Below are positions 26,981 to 35,540 of a DNA stretch of 64,000 nt, one piece after another. The notes beneath the pieces were generated by a model. That model did not search any database, had not been told where the DNA came from, and was given only the letters and a program-made list of their open reading frames with translations. Source of the stretch: Octadecabacter arcticus 238 (GTDB lineage Bacteria; Pseudomonadota; Alphaproteobacteria; Rhodobacterales; Rhodobacteraceae). A program made the translations under genes and the position numbers. The first letter of the stretch is position 1. Every line of letters begins with the position of its first letter. Location of the stretch: NCBI RefSeq assembly GCF_000155735.2, contig NC_020908.1, positions 1,989,001 through 2,053,000 of the forward strand, given 5' to 3'.

Positions 26981-29230
26981 ATGCTGGCATTTTCGCTCTG
27001 GCGACGACGGCGTGTCGTGCAGAACTGGGCCACGGCGGTTCTGGTCCTGCTTGGCCCGCTCCTCGTTATTTTGACGATCACGGCCCTGCGCCCGCTGGAT
27101 CAAACCGGTCGCACGGAAGTCCTGCGGCTGATCTTGCTGTCTGACATCATTTATATCCTGATTATCGCAGCTTTGGTTTTGTCGCGCGTCGTCAGCATGA
27201 TTGCGGCGCGGCGCAACAAGTCTGCCGGTTCACGCCTGCACCTGCGTTTGACAGGGGTTTTTGCGTTGTTAGCGCTTATTCCGACGGTTGCAGTCGCGGT
27301 TTTTGCGGTTTTGACGATCAACATCGGCCTTGAAGGGTGGTTTTCCGAACGGGTGCGCGATGTTTTGGGCAATTCATTGTCTGCCGCCGAAGCCTATGAA
27401 GAGGAACACCGCCAAGAGCTCTCGCGCGACGCAAATGCTCTGGCTGGTTATCTCAATACTGAACGGCTTCAGACATTCTTCATGGAACGCGGCGAAGTGC
27501 GCCAGACTTTGGCGCGCGTGCAACCCCAAATTGAACGCGGCCTGACGGAAGCGTTTGTCTTGGATGGTATGGGCGAAATTTGGGCCCGTGGGGATCGGTC
27601 CTATGAGTTCTATTTCGAACACCCCAGCACCGCTGATATGCGACAGGCCCGCGAGACTGGTTTAGTTGTCATTGAGGACTGGGCCAATAACGAATTTCGC
27701 GCCTTGCTCCCGCTCGAGGCGTTCAGTGACAAGTATCTCTATGTGTCGCGTCCCGTCGATGGTGGTATTCTGGCGCTGCTGGACGATACACAAGAAACCG
27801 TTGCACTTTATGGTCAATTGGAAAGCGAACGTGGACGGATTCTGTTTGAATTTGGTCTCATTTACTTGGGCTTTGCGCTGATCCTAATCCTTGCCGCTGT
27901 CTGGGTTGGTCTGTGGTTCGCTGAACGGCTTGCGCGTCCTGTGGGGCGGCTGGTGGGCGCATCGCAACGGGTTGGTGCCGGTGATCTGAACGTACACGTG
28001 CGCGAAGAAGTGGGGGAGGATGAGATCGCGCAGCTGGGGCGTTATTTTAACCAAATGACCGCGCAGTTGCGCAACCAACGCGAAGAACTATTAGACAACA
28101 ATCGCCAGATTGAACGTCGCCGACGGCTGTTTGATTCGGTCCTTTCGTCAGTTCCATCCGGCGTTGTGGGACTGGACGCGCAAGGCTGCGTGATGTTTGT
28201 GAACCGGTCTGCAAATCGATTTCTGGATGTTGATGGTGGCAAAAGCACTGCTTTGTCTGTGGCAGTGCCCGAATTTTCGGATCTTTTTGATGAGCTCACC
28301 TCGGGTGGCAAATCCGTCGTGCAAGGTCAAGTAAACCTTGTGCGGGGCGGCAAGCAAGAAAGCCTGCTGGTGCGGATGTCGCATCGCTTGCACGAAGACG
28401 GGGATCTTGAAGGGTTTGTTGTCGCGTTTGAGGACGTGACCGATTTGGTCTCGGCCCAGCGGATGGCCGCCTGGGGCGACGTGGCGCGGAGGATCGCACA
28501 CGAGATCAAGAACCCGCTGACACCAATCCAGCTGTCCGCAGAACGCATCAAACGTAAGTTTCATGTGCACGCGGGCGAAGACGCCCCCGATTTGGAACAC
28601 TTGACGGATGTTATTGTACGTCAAACCAACGATTTACGTCGCATTGTTGATGAGTTTTCCAAGTTTGCGCGGATGCCGGAACCGGACCGCCGGACCTATG
28701 ATCTGGCCGCGATCATGCGTGACGCTGTGACCTTGCAAAAATCCGGCCAACCAAACGTCACGTTTGAGACAACAATCGAGAACGGCGAGATATGGGCTGA
28801 TCTGGACAGTACAATGATGTCGCAAGCACTCACAAACTTGATTAAGAACGCGGGCGAGGCCATTGAAAGTCTGCAAGAAAAATTCCCTGAAATGGACGTT
28901 ACTCCACAAATCAGGATTTCACTGTCAACCAGCGATGACATGGCGGAAATTACCATCGCGGACAACGGTATCGGTCTGCCAGAAGATCGAGCCAAACTTT
29001 TTGAGCCTTACGTAACCACCCGCGAAAAAGGAACGGGCCTCGGCCTGCCGATCGTGAAGAAAATTATTGATGAACATGGTGGCACGCTCATCCTTACTGA
29101 CGCGCCCGCCTTTGATGACACTGGATCTTACGACACTGGACCTAATGAAACCGAGCGATACGGTGCCATGGCTGTCATCCACCTTCCAATTCAGGCGGCT
29201 CTCACGCTGCCCCAAACCGAAACTGCATGA
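26981..29230 (+). CDS. ntrY: Nitrogen regulation sensor kinase NtrY
   Basis: A 749-residue membrane histidine kinase. Three helices near the N-terminus and a fourth near residues 290-310 flank a periplasmic region. A HAMP domain (LARPVGRLVGASQRVGAGDL), a PAS domain, the HisKA box ARRIAHEIKNPLTPIQL and an ATP domain ending in GTGLGLPIVKKII follow. It is the partner of NtrX. I chose the ATG at 26981 with GGGTAAGA upstream over a TTG 48 bases earlier. It is 152 bases from ntrC, possibly with its own promoter, and 9 bases before ntrX. Confidence 0.95.
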   Translation: MLAFSLWRRRRVVQNWATAVLVLLGPLLVILTITALRPLDQTGRTEVLRLILLSDIIYILIIAALVLSRVVSMIAARRNKSAGSRLHLRLTGVFALLALIPTVAVAVFAVLTINIGLEGWFSERVRDVLGNSLSAAEAYEEEHRQELSRDANALAGYLNTERLQTFFMERGEVRQTLARVQPQIERGLTEAFVLDGMGEIWARGDRSYEFYFEHPSTADMRQARETGLVVIEDWANNEFRALLPLEAFSDKYLYVSRPVDGGILALLDDTQETVALYGQLESERGRILFEFGLIYLGFALILILAAVWVGLWFAERLARPVGRLVGASQRVGAGDLNVHVREEVGEDEIAQLGRYFNQMTAQLRNQREELLDNNRQIERRRRLFDSVLSSVPSGVVGLDAQGCVMFVNRSANRFLDVDGGKSTALSVAVPEFSDLFDELTSGGKSVVQGQVNLVRGGKQESLLVRMSHRLHEDGDLEGFVVAFEDVTDLVSAQRMAAWGDVARRIAHEIKNPLTPIQLSAERIKRKFHVHAGEDAPDLEHLTDVIVRQTNDLRRIVDEFSKFARMPEPDRRTYDLAAIMRDAVTLQKSGQPNVTFETTIENGEIWADLDSTMMSQALTNLIKNAGEAIESLQEKFPEMDVTPQIRISLSTSDDMAEITIADNGIGLPEDRAKLFEPYVTTREKGTGLGLPIVKKIIDEHGGTLILTDAPAFDDTGSYDTGPNETERYGAMAVIHLPIQAALTLPQTETA

Positions 29231-29239
29231 GGTAATCCA

Positions 29240-30646
29240 ATGGGCGATATTCTGATCACTGACGACGAACGTGACATCCGCGAACTGATTTCTGACATCC
29301 TCAAGGACGAGGGGTTCACAACGCGCCTTGCGGGCACGTCGGACGAATGTATGGCGCAAATTGACAAGGCTGTTCCTGCGCTGATGATCCTTGATATCTG
29401 GCTGAAAGACAGCCGGATGGACGGCATTGATATCCTCAAACAGGTCAAGCGTGACCACCCAGAGGTGCCAGTGGTGATCATTTCGGGCCACGGAAACATC
29501 GAAATAGCGGTCGCTGCAATCAAACAGGGTGCGTATGATTTCATTGAAAAACCGTTTAATATCGACCAGTTGATGGTGGTTATCCGCCGCGCGATGGAAA
29601 CCAGCCGCCTGCGCCGCGAAAATATCGAATTGAAACGCACGGATGCCGCGCCGACCGAAATGCTGGGCGAAAGTGCCGCGTTCAGGACGTTGATCAGCCA
29701 GCTGGAAAAGGTCACGAAATCCAACGGACGGGTTATGTTGACGGGCGAAAGCGGGTCCGGCAAAGAAACGGCAGCGCGCTACATTCATATTAATTCTGAT
29801 CGCGGAGACATGCCGTTTGTATCGGTCAATTGCGCGTCAATCGAACCTGACCGCATGGAAGAGGTCCTATTGGGCCGCGAGACCGAGGGCCGTGGCGTCG
29901 AACCTGGCTTGTTGGAAGACGCCAATGGCGGTGTAATCTATTTCGATGGCGTCGCAGAAATGCCCCTTGGGACGCAGGCCAAGCTTTTGCGCGTGCTGGT
30001 GGATCAGAAGTTCCAACGGGTTGGGGGTGTTGATAAGGTTCAAGTCGATGTTCGGGTTATTTCAAGCACGAACAAGGACTTGCAGGTTGCAATTGAAGCA
30101 GAGACATTCCGGCAAGAATTATATCACCGTTTGAACGTCGTGCCGATCCATGTACCAAGTCTTGAAGAACGGCGTGAGGATATTCCACTTTTGGCTGCGC
30201 ACTTTATTGAAGAACTTGATAAATCTCAAGGGCTTGGCGCGCGACCTTTAAGTGATGAGGCTGCGGCACTGCTGCAGACGATGGTGTGGCCCGGCAATGC
30301 GCGACAACTTAAGAATGTGATGGAACGGGTCCTTATTCTAGGGGATGCGACAGGGGCGATTGAGGCCAAGGAACTGCCCACACAGTCCGACAGCCCCGCA
30401 GAACAGGGCCGCGTGTTGCTGTCTGGTAGCCTTGCCACATTGCCACTTCGCGATGCCCGTGAGCTGTTTGAGCGCGAATATCTGCTGACACAGATCAACC
30501 GTTTTGGCGGCAATATCAGCCGCACCGCGAGCTTTGTTGGCATGGAACGATCCGCACTGCACCGCAAACTCAAAACACTTGGTGTTGTGACATCCAATAA
30601 GGCGGGCGCGCGCGTTGCCCACGTTGAGGAGGACGAAGAGGCTTAA
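29240..30646 (+). CDS. ntrX: Nitrogen regulation response regulator NtrX
   Basis: A 468-residue response regulator with a receiver domain (Asp52 in MILDIWLKDS), an AAA+ domain (GESGSGKE at about 169-176, VIYFDGVAEMPLGTQAKLLRVL) and a Fis-like HTH (ASFVGMERSALHRKLKTLG). The segment where sigma-54 activators carry GAFTGA reads LLGRETEGRGVEPG, so the contact loop is absent. NtrX often lacks it in alphaproteobacteria. It is coupled to ntrY with 9 bases between them and precedes trkA. Confidence 0.95.
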   Translation: MGDILITDDERDIRELISDILKDEGFTTRLAGTSDECMAQIDKAVPALMILDIWLKDSRMDGIDILKQVKRDHPEVPVVIISGHGNIEIAVAAIKQGAYDFIEKPFNIDQLMVVIRRAMETSRLRRENIELKRTDAAPTEMLGESAAFRTLISQLEKVTKSNGRVMLTGESGSGKETAARYIHINSDRGDMPFVSVNCASIEPDRMEEVLLGRETEGRGVEPGLLEDANGGVIYFDGVAEMPLGTQAKLLRVLVDQKFQRVGGVDKVQVDVRVISSTNKDLQVAIEAETFRQELYHRLNVVPIHVPSLEERREDIPLLAAHFIEELDKSQGLGARPLSDEAAALLQTMVWPGNARQLKNVMERVLILGDATGAIEAKELPTQSDSPAEQGRVLLSGSLATLPLRDARELFEREYLLTQINRFGGNISRTASFVGMERSALHRKLKTLGVVTSNKAGARVAHVEEDEEA

Positions 30647-30728
30647 GGGCGCGTGCATCACGTCGCTGGTTGACCGGATCAATGCCTTCTGTCACCACAA
30701 TTAGACTGTAACCATTCAAGGTACGTCC

Positions 30729-32105
30729 ATGAAGGTCATTATTTGCGGGGCGGGTCAGGTTGGCTGGCAAATCGCCCGCCACCTCGCTTCAGAGCGCAAC
30801 GACGTTACGGTTGTCGACAACAACCCGGAACTTGTGCGCCGTGCCACTGACACGCTTGACGTGCAGGGCATTGAAGGCTTCGCAAGCTATCCTGATATCC
30901 TTGAACGCGCCGGTGCTGCGGATGCAGACATGATCATCGCGGCGACTCATTCTGATGAGGTCAATATGGTGACCTGTCAGGTTGCCCATTCGGTGTTTGC
31001 CGTCCAGCGAAAGATCGCGCGTCTACGTGGTCAAAGTTATCTCAACGCGATCTATTCCGATCTTTACCGTCGCGATCACTTGCCAATCGATGTGGTTATT
31101 TCACCAGAGATGGAAGTGGCAGAAGCCGCTTTGCAACGTCTTGCAGCCCCCGCCGCGTTTGACACCGAGAGTTTTCTGGAAGGAAAGGCGCAACTGCTGG
31201 GCATCCAGATCGAGAATGACTGTCCGGTGATCAACACGCCGCTGCGTCAACTCAGCGATCTGTTTTCGACGCTCAAAGCGGTCGTTGTTGGCATTCGACG
31301 TAAGGGCACACTTTTTGCCCCCTCGCCAGGGGACCAGATTTTCCCAAGCGATGAATGTTATGTGATGACGGAGAATACCGATCTAAACCGCACGCTTGAG
31401 ATTTTCGGCAAGACACAGGGCAAGTTGGAACGCGTCGTTATTATTGGCGGTGGCAACGTCGGGTTGGCTGTTGCGCGCAGGCTTGAAGCCAGAACAAACC
31501 GCGTCCGTGTGCGCATTATTGAACGCAACCGCGACATTGCAGAAGCCGCAGCCGATCAGTTGGAACGCACGATTGTGCTGAATGGCGACGGGTTGGATTC
31601 TGCATTGCTGGAAGAAGCAAACATTGCCAATGCTGATGCGGTTCTGGTTGTGACCGATGACGACAAGACAAACCTGCTGGCCGCTGTGCGTGCCAAGGGG
31701 ATGGGCTGCCCGATGGCGATCTGTCTGACCAACGATCCGACGTTGGTGCCACTGATGGGGCCGCTCGATATTGACGCCTATATCAATCCGCGTTCGACAA
31801 CCGTCAGTTCGATCCTGCGCCATATCCGGCACGGGCGCGTGCGCTCGGTTTATTCCATCGGCGATGCCGAGGCCGAGGTGATTGAAGCGCAGGTTCTGAC
31901 AACCAGCCCCATGGCTGGCAAACTGTTGCGGGACGTGGATTTTCCCGAAGGTGTCTTGGTCGGCGGTGTCCTTAAGGGCGGTAAGATGCACAAACCACGC
32001 GGTAATCTGCGTATTGAAGAAGGCGATGTTGTTGCCATTTTCGCCATGGCAGCGCAGGTCGCGGAAGTTGAGGCACTATTGCAAGTGTCCATCGACTTTT
32101 TCTGA
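30729..32105 (+). CDS. trkA: Trk potassium uptake regulator TrkA
   Basis: A 458-residue cytoplasmic protein with two tandem RCK halves. The NAD-binding loops are IICGAGQVGWQIA near residue 4 and VIIGGGNVGLAVA near 236. It gates TrkH, which follows after 33 bases. The two form the low-affinity potassium import system. The ntrYX-trkAH order is conserved in alphaproteobacteria. Confidence 0.95.
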   Translation: MKVIICGAGQVGWQIARHLASERNDVTVVDNNPELVRRATDTLDVQGIEGFASYPDILERAGAADADMIIAATHSDEVNMVTCQVAHSVFAVQRKIARLRGQSYLNAIYSDLYRRDHLPIDVVISPEMEVAEAALQRLAAPAAFDTESFLEGKAQLLGIQIENDCPVINTPLRQLSDLFSTLKAVVVGIRRKGTLFAPSPGDQIFPSDECYVMTENTDLNRTLEIFGKTQGKLERVVIIGGGNVGLAVARRLEARTNRVRVRIIERNRDIAEAAADQLERTIVLNGDGLDSALLEEANIANADAVLVVTDDDKTNLLAAVRAKGMGCPMAICLTNDPTLVPLMGPLDIDAYINPRSTTVSSILRHIRHGRVRSVYSIGDAEAEVIEAQVLTTSPMAGKLLRDVDFPEGVLVGGVLKGGKMHKPRGNLRIEEGDVVAIFAMAAQVAEVEALLQVSIDFF

Positions 32106-32138
32106 TGAACACGGTGTTAAACAGCCGCGCGCGACGTC

Positions 32139-33653
32139 ATGTCTAACCTATCGCAACGCCCGTTCTTTGTTTTGCTTATGGGTATCGGCGCGCTGGCGAT
32201 GGTCGTGCCGGCAATCCATGCCTTGTCGATTGAAAATCACGCAGTGGCGCGTTCGTTTTTCTATTCTGCGCTGCTGTTCTTGCTCCTGACGCTGTTCATC
32301 GGGCTTGCCACCGCCAACTACAAAAGCACCCTTGCGCGCGGCTATTTGGTGTCGCTTCTGGCGGCATTTTTGGTGCTGCCCCTTATGCTTGCTGTGCCCA
32401 TGTATGAAGCCGTCCCACGGATGAGCTTTCTTGAAGCATGGTTCGAATCCGTGTCGTCAATCACCACAACTGGCGCGACACTTTATGACAGCCCGCGGGA
32501 ATTGCCGCGTTCTGTACATTTGTGGCGGGCCTTGATGGGTTGGCTGGGTGGCTTGCTGATCTGGGTCTCCGCGATTTCAATTCTCGCACCGCTTAATATC
32601 GGTGGATTTGAGGTCCGTGCAACACGCGGCGGGTCAGCAAGCGAAAAGACCTTCGAGCAAATTGGCCGCGTCACGGACCCATCGGAACGCTTGGTGCGCT
32701 ATGGCTCAAAACTCATTCCACTTTACGTCGCATTGACGGGCCTGTTGTGGCTCAGCCTCACGGTGTCGGGCGAGGTGACGTTTGTGGCGCTGTGCCATGC
32801 GATGTCGGTGATGGCGACATCTGGAATCTCACCTGTGGGCGGGTTGATCTATTCGCCTGCGGGTTTCTTGGGCGAATTCATCATTGTGCTCTTTTTCGTG
32901 TTCGCCCTGTCGCGCGTTGCTTTTTCGCGTGGTGTGTCGGGCCAAGAGGTCAGCCCGCTTTACAAAGACAATGAATTCCGGCTCGCATTGACTTTGATCG
33001 GGGTCCTGGTCGCCGTTTTATTCCTGCGCCATGGTGTGGTCGCGTTTGAAGACGGGACAAACAACGATCTGGGCAATGCTGCGCGTGCGCTTTGGGGCGC
33101 GTTTTTTACTATCACCAGTTTTTTGACAACCACAGGGTTTGAATCAGCTGATTGGACAGCGACGCGCAATTGGTCGGGGCTTGGCACGCCTGGTCTGATG
33201 TTGGTCGGTCTGTCCCTAATCGGCGGCGGTGTGGCGACAACGGCGGGCGGCATCAAGTTGCTGCGGGTCTATGCGCTTTGGAAGCATGGCCAGCGCGAAG
33301 TTGAACGCCTTGTACATCCGTCGTCTGTGGGCGGGGCGGGGGCAGTGGCGCGCCAAATTAGACGTCAAGGCGCGCAAATCGCGTGGATTTTCTTTATGTT
33401 ATTCACGATTTCGATTGCCGCAGTGATGGTCTTACTCGCCCTAACCGGCGTGCAGTTTGAAACGGCGATGGTGCTTTCGGTCGCCGCTTTGTCTACGACC
33501 GGACCATTGGCTGCAATCGCCGCTGAATCGCCGATTTCCTATGCGGGCATACCCGACAGTGCAAAAATCATTCTCGCCTTCGCGATGGTTCTTGGCCGAC
33601 TTGAAGCCTTGGCGATTATCGCGCTTTTAAACCCCGAATTCTGGCGCCGATAA
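32139..33653 (+). CDS. trkH: Trk potassium channel subunit TrkH
   Basis: A 504-residue polytopic inner-membrane protein of the Trk/Ktr/HKT family. The pore-loop signatures are visible as SSITTTGATLYDS, ATSGISPVGGL, TSFLTTTGFESAD and AALSTTGPL. It assembles with TrkA (directly upstream). It is complete, with the usual 10-12 hydrophobic stretches. hfq follows after 133 bases with its own likely promoter. Confidence 0.95.
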   Translation: MSNLSQRPFFVLLMGIGALAMVVPAIHALSIENHAVARSFFYSALLFLLLTLFIGLATANYKSTLARGYLVSLLAAFLVLPLMLAVPMYEAVPRMSFLEAWFESVSSITTTGATLYDSPRELPRSVHLWRALMGWLGGLLIWVSAISILAPLNIGGFEVRATRGGSASEKTFEQIGRVTDPSERLVRYGSKLIPLYVALTGLLWLSLTVSGEVTFVALCHAMSVMATSGISPVGGLIYSPAGFLGEFIIVLFFVFALSRVAFSRGVSGQEVSPLYKDNEFRLALTLIGVLVAVLFLRHGVVAFEDGTNNDLGNAARALWGAFFTITSFLTTTGFESADWTATRNWSGLGTPGLMLVGLSLIGGGVATTAGGIKLLRVYALWKHGQREVERLVHPSSVGGAGAVARQIRRQGAQIAWIFFMLFTISIAAVMVLLALTGVQFETAMVLSVAALSTTGPLAAIAAESPISYAGIPDSAKIILAFAMVLGRLEALAIIALLNPEFWRR

Positions 33654-33786
33654 GTCACCCCTTTAATTGCATCTGCTACGACCCTGTTTTTGGGGTGGAA
33701 ATCTAACAAACACCGCTACATAGTGGCACCCAGACTGATATATTGGCCGCGGCGACGGCCACAAGAACAAAAAAGGGACGGGGACC

Positions 33787-34026
33787 ATGGCCTCAGATAA
33801 GCAAAACCTTCAGGACGCATTTCTCAATCATGTCCGTAAGATCAAGGTTCCAGTAACGATTTTCCTGATCAACGGCGTGAAACTGCAGGGTATAATTACT
33901 TGGTTTGACAGCTTTTGCGTCCTTTTGCGACGTGACGGTCAAAGCCAGCTGGTCTACAAATCCGCGATCAGCACGATCATGCCAGCCCAGCCGATCAGCC
34001 TCTACGACGGCGAAGAAAGTAGCTGA
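33787..34026 (+). CDS. hfq: RNA chaperone Hfq
   Basis: A 79-residue Sm-like hexamer subunit that helps small RNAs find mRNAs. The Sm1 core [13 protein letters not shown] and [13 protein letters not shown], and Sm2 [11 protein letters not shown], are clear. The usual Tyr-Lys-His of the proximal RNA site reads Tyr57-Lys58-Ser59, so the His is replaced. The C-terminal tail is short, as in other Rhodobacterales. The start has GGGACGGGG upstream. It is followed after two bases by hflX, the classic gene pair. Confidence 0.96.
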   Translation: MASDKQNLQDAFLNHVRKIKVPVTIFLINGVKLQGIITWFDSFCVLLRRDGQSQLVYKSAISTIMPAQPISLYDGEESS

Positions 34027-34028
34027 TC

Positions 34029-35378
34029 ATGGGTGATGAACGGTCTGCCACACGCGCCTACGTCCTGCATCCGGAAATCAAATCAGACAATAAACGCCGC
34101 AACGCAAAGTCCGCCCTCGAAGAAGGCGTCGCCCTTGCGCATGCGCTGCCTGAACTTGAGGTTGCGGGCAGCCAGGTCGTCAGTTTGCCAAAGATGCATC
34201 CGGGAATGCTGTTCGGTAAAGGCAAGATCCAAGAAATCAAAGGCTGGTTAGAAGACGCCAAGGCCGGCCTCGTGCTGATTGATGGCCATGTCAGCCCCGT
34301 GCAACAGCGCAATCTTGAAAAAGAATGGGGCGTAAAGTTGCTGGATCGCACGGGTCTCATTCTGGAGATTTTTAGCGACCGTGCCCGTACCCGCGAAGGT
34401 GTCTTGCAGGTTGAGATGGCGGCGCTGTCGTATCAGCGCACGCGACTTGTGCGCGCTTGGACCCACCTTGAACGCCAACGTGGTGGTCTCGGCTTTGTCG
34501 GCGGCCCCGGTGAAACCCAAGTGGAGGCTGACCGCCGCGCGATCGATTTGCAGCTTAATAACCTGAAAAAACAATTGTCCAAAGTCGTCAAAACCCGCGA
34601 ATTGCACCGCAAAGCGCGCGCTAAGGTGCCGTACCCTATTGTTGCGCTGGTGGGCTATACCAACGCGGGGAAATCGACGTTGTTCAATCGCCTGTCTGGC
34701 GCCGATGTCTTTGCCCATGACATGCTATTCGCGACGCTGGACCCGACCATGCGCAAGGTCGAATTGCCCAACGGGGACGAAGTCATCATGTCCGACACCG
34801 TTGGATTCATCTCCGATTTGCCGACACAACTGGTCGCGTCGTTTCGCGCCACACTGGAAGAAGTGCTTGAGGCGGATATCATTTTGCACGTGCGTGATAT
34901 CAGCCACCCGCAATCAGCAGAACAAAAGAAAGCCGTGCTGGATACCCTGCGCCAGTTGGATGTGAACCCCGACGTCCCGATGATCGAGGTTCTCAACAAG
35001 ATTGATCTGCTGGAACCCGAAGATGCGGGCTATTTGCAGGCGCTCCACAAAGACAATGACAAGGTGTTCGGCATTTCCGCTGTGACGGGTGAAGGGCTTG
35101 ATCGGCTTCTGAATGACGTTACCGACCATTTAATAGTGCAAACCCGTACGCTGACGCTGGACCTTGATTGGGCCATGGGCGCGGCCCAAAGCTGGCTGCG
35201 CGCCGAAGGAGTGATCGAAAGCGAAGCCCAGACAGACACGGGCTGGACATTGGATGTGCGTTGGACCACGCGCCAGCAAGCGCACTTTGAAAAGCAGTTT
35301 CCAGACGCGTTTCCAGATCAAGTCGTTGAGGACACGGATGAGGACGCGCCAAGTGGTGACTACCACCCGCTGGACTAG
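34029..35378 (+). CDS. hflX: Ribosome-associated GTPase HflX
   Basis: A 449-residue GTPase that binds the large ribosomal subunit and rescues stalled or heat-damaged ribosomes. The N-terminal HflX domain (VSLPKMHPGMLFGKGK, RTGLILEIFSDRARTREG) and Gly-rich GGLGFVGGPGETQ precede the G-domain (GYTNAGKSTLFN, DTVGFISDLP, NKIDLL). It is coupled to hfq. A REP-like repeat starts 16 bases after its stop. Confidence 0.96.
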   Translation: MGDERSATRAYVLHPEIKSDNKRRNAKSALEEGVALAHALPELEVAGSQVVSLPKMHPGMLFGKGKIQEIKGWLEDAKAGLVLIDGHVSPVQQRNLEKEWGVKLLDRTGLILEIFSDRARTREGVLQVEMAALSYQRTRLVRAWTHLERQRGGLGFVGGPGETQVEADRRAIDLQLNNLKKQLSKVVKTRELHRKARAKVPYPIVALVGYTNAGKSTLFNRLSGADVFAHDMLFATLDPTMRKVELPNGDEVIMSDTVGFISDLPTQLVASFRATLEEVLEADIILHVRDISHPQSAEQKKAVLDTLRQLDVNPDVPMIEVLNKIDLLEPEDAGYLQALHKDNDKVFGISAVTGEGLDRLLNDVTDHLIVQTRTLTLDLDWAMGAAQSWLRAEGVIESEAQTDTGWTLDVRWTTRQQAHFEKQFPDAFPDQVVEDTDEDAPSGDYHPLD

Positions 35379-35393
35379 AACCCCTTCCTTACA

Positions 35394-35512
35394 TTTGCCT
35401 TTGTCTCAAAAATATCCCGTGGGAAACCTAGACCATCCATTGGTCAAGTCCAATGGATCGCTTAGGATGGGGGCTGGCCCGCTCCGCGTCGGATTAGTGA
35501 AGCCAATCCGAC
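35394..35512 (+). repeat. REP-like intergenic repeat, copy B
   Basis: This copy has the lead TTTGTCTCAAAAATATCCC, then a perfect 9-bp hairpin (ATCCATTGG 35435-35443 with CCAATGGAT 35450-35458), GGGGGCTGGCCC, and a perfect 8-bp hairpin (GTCGGATT 35488-35495 with AATCCGAC 35505-35512). It lies between the convergent hflX and penicillin acylase-like genes. Confidence 0.65.
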
Positions 35513-35540
35513 CTTACCGGATGGACTAATACCCGTGTAA

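Noticed and set aside
28925..29788. Antisense frame (287 codons) across ntrY and ntrX
   Set aside because: It lies opposite well-defined kinase and receiver domains and shows no domain of its own.
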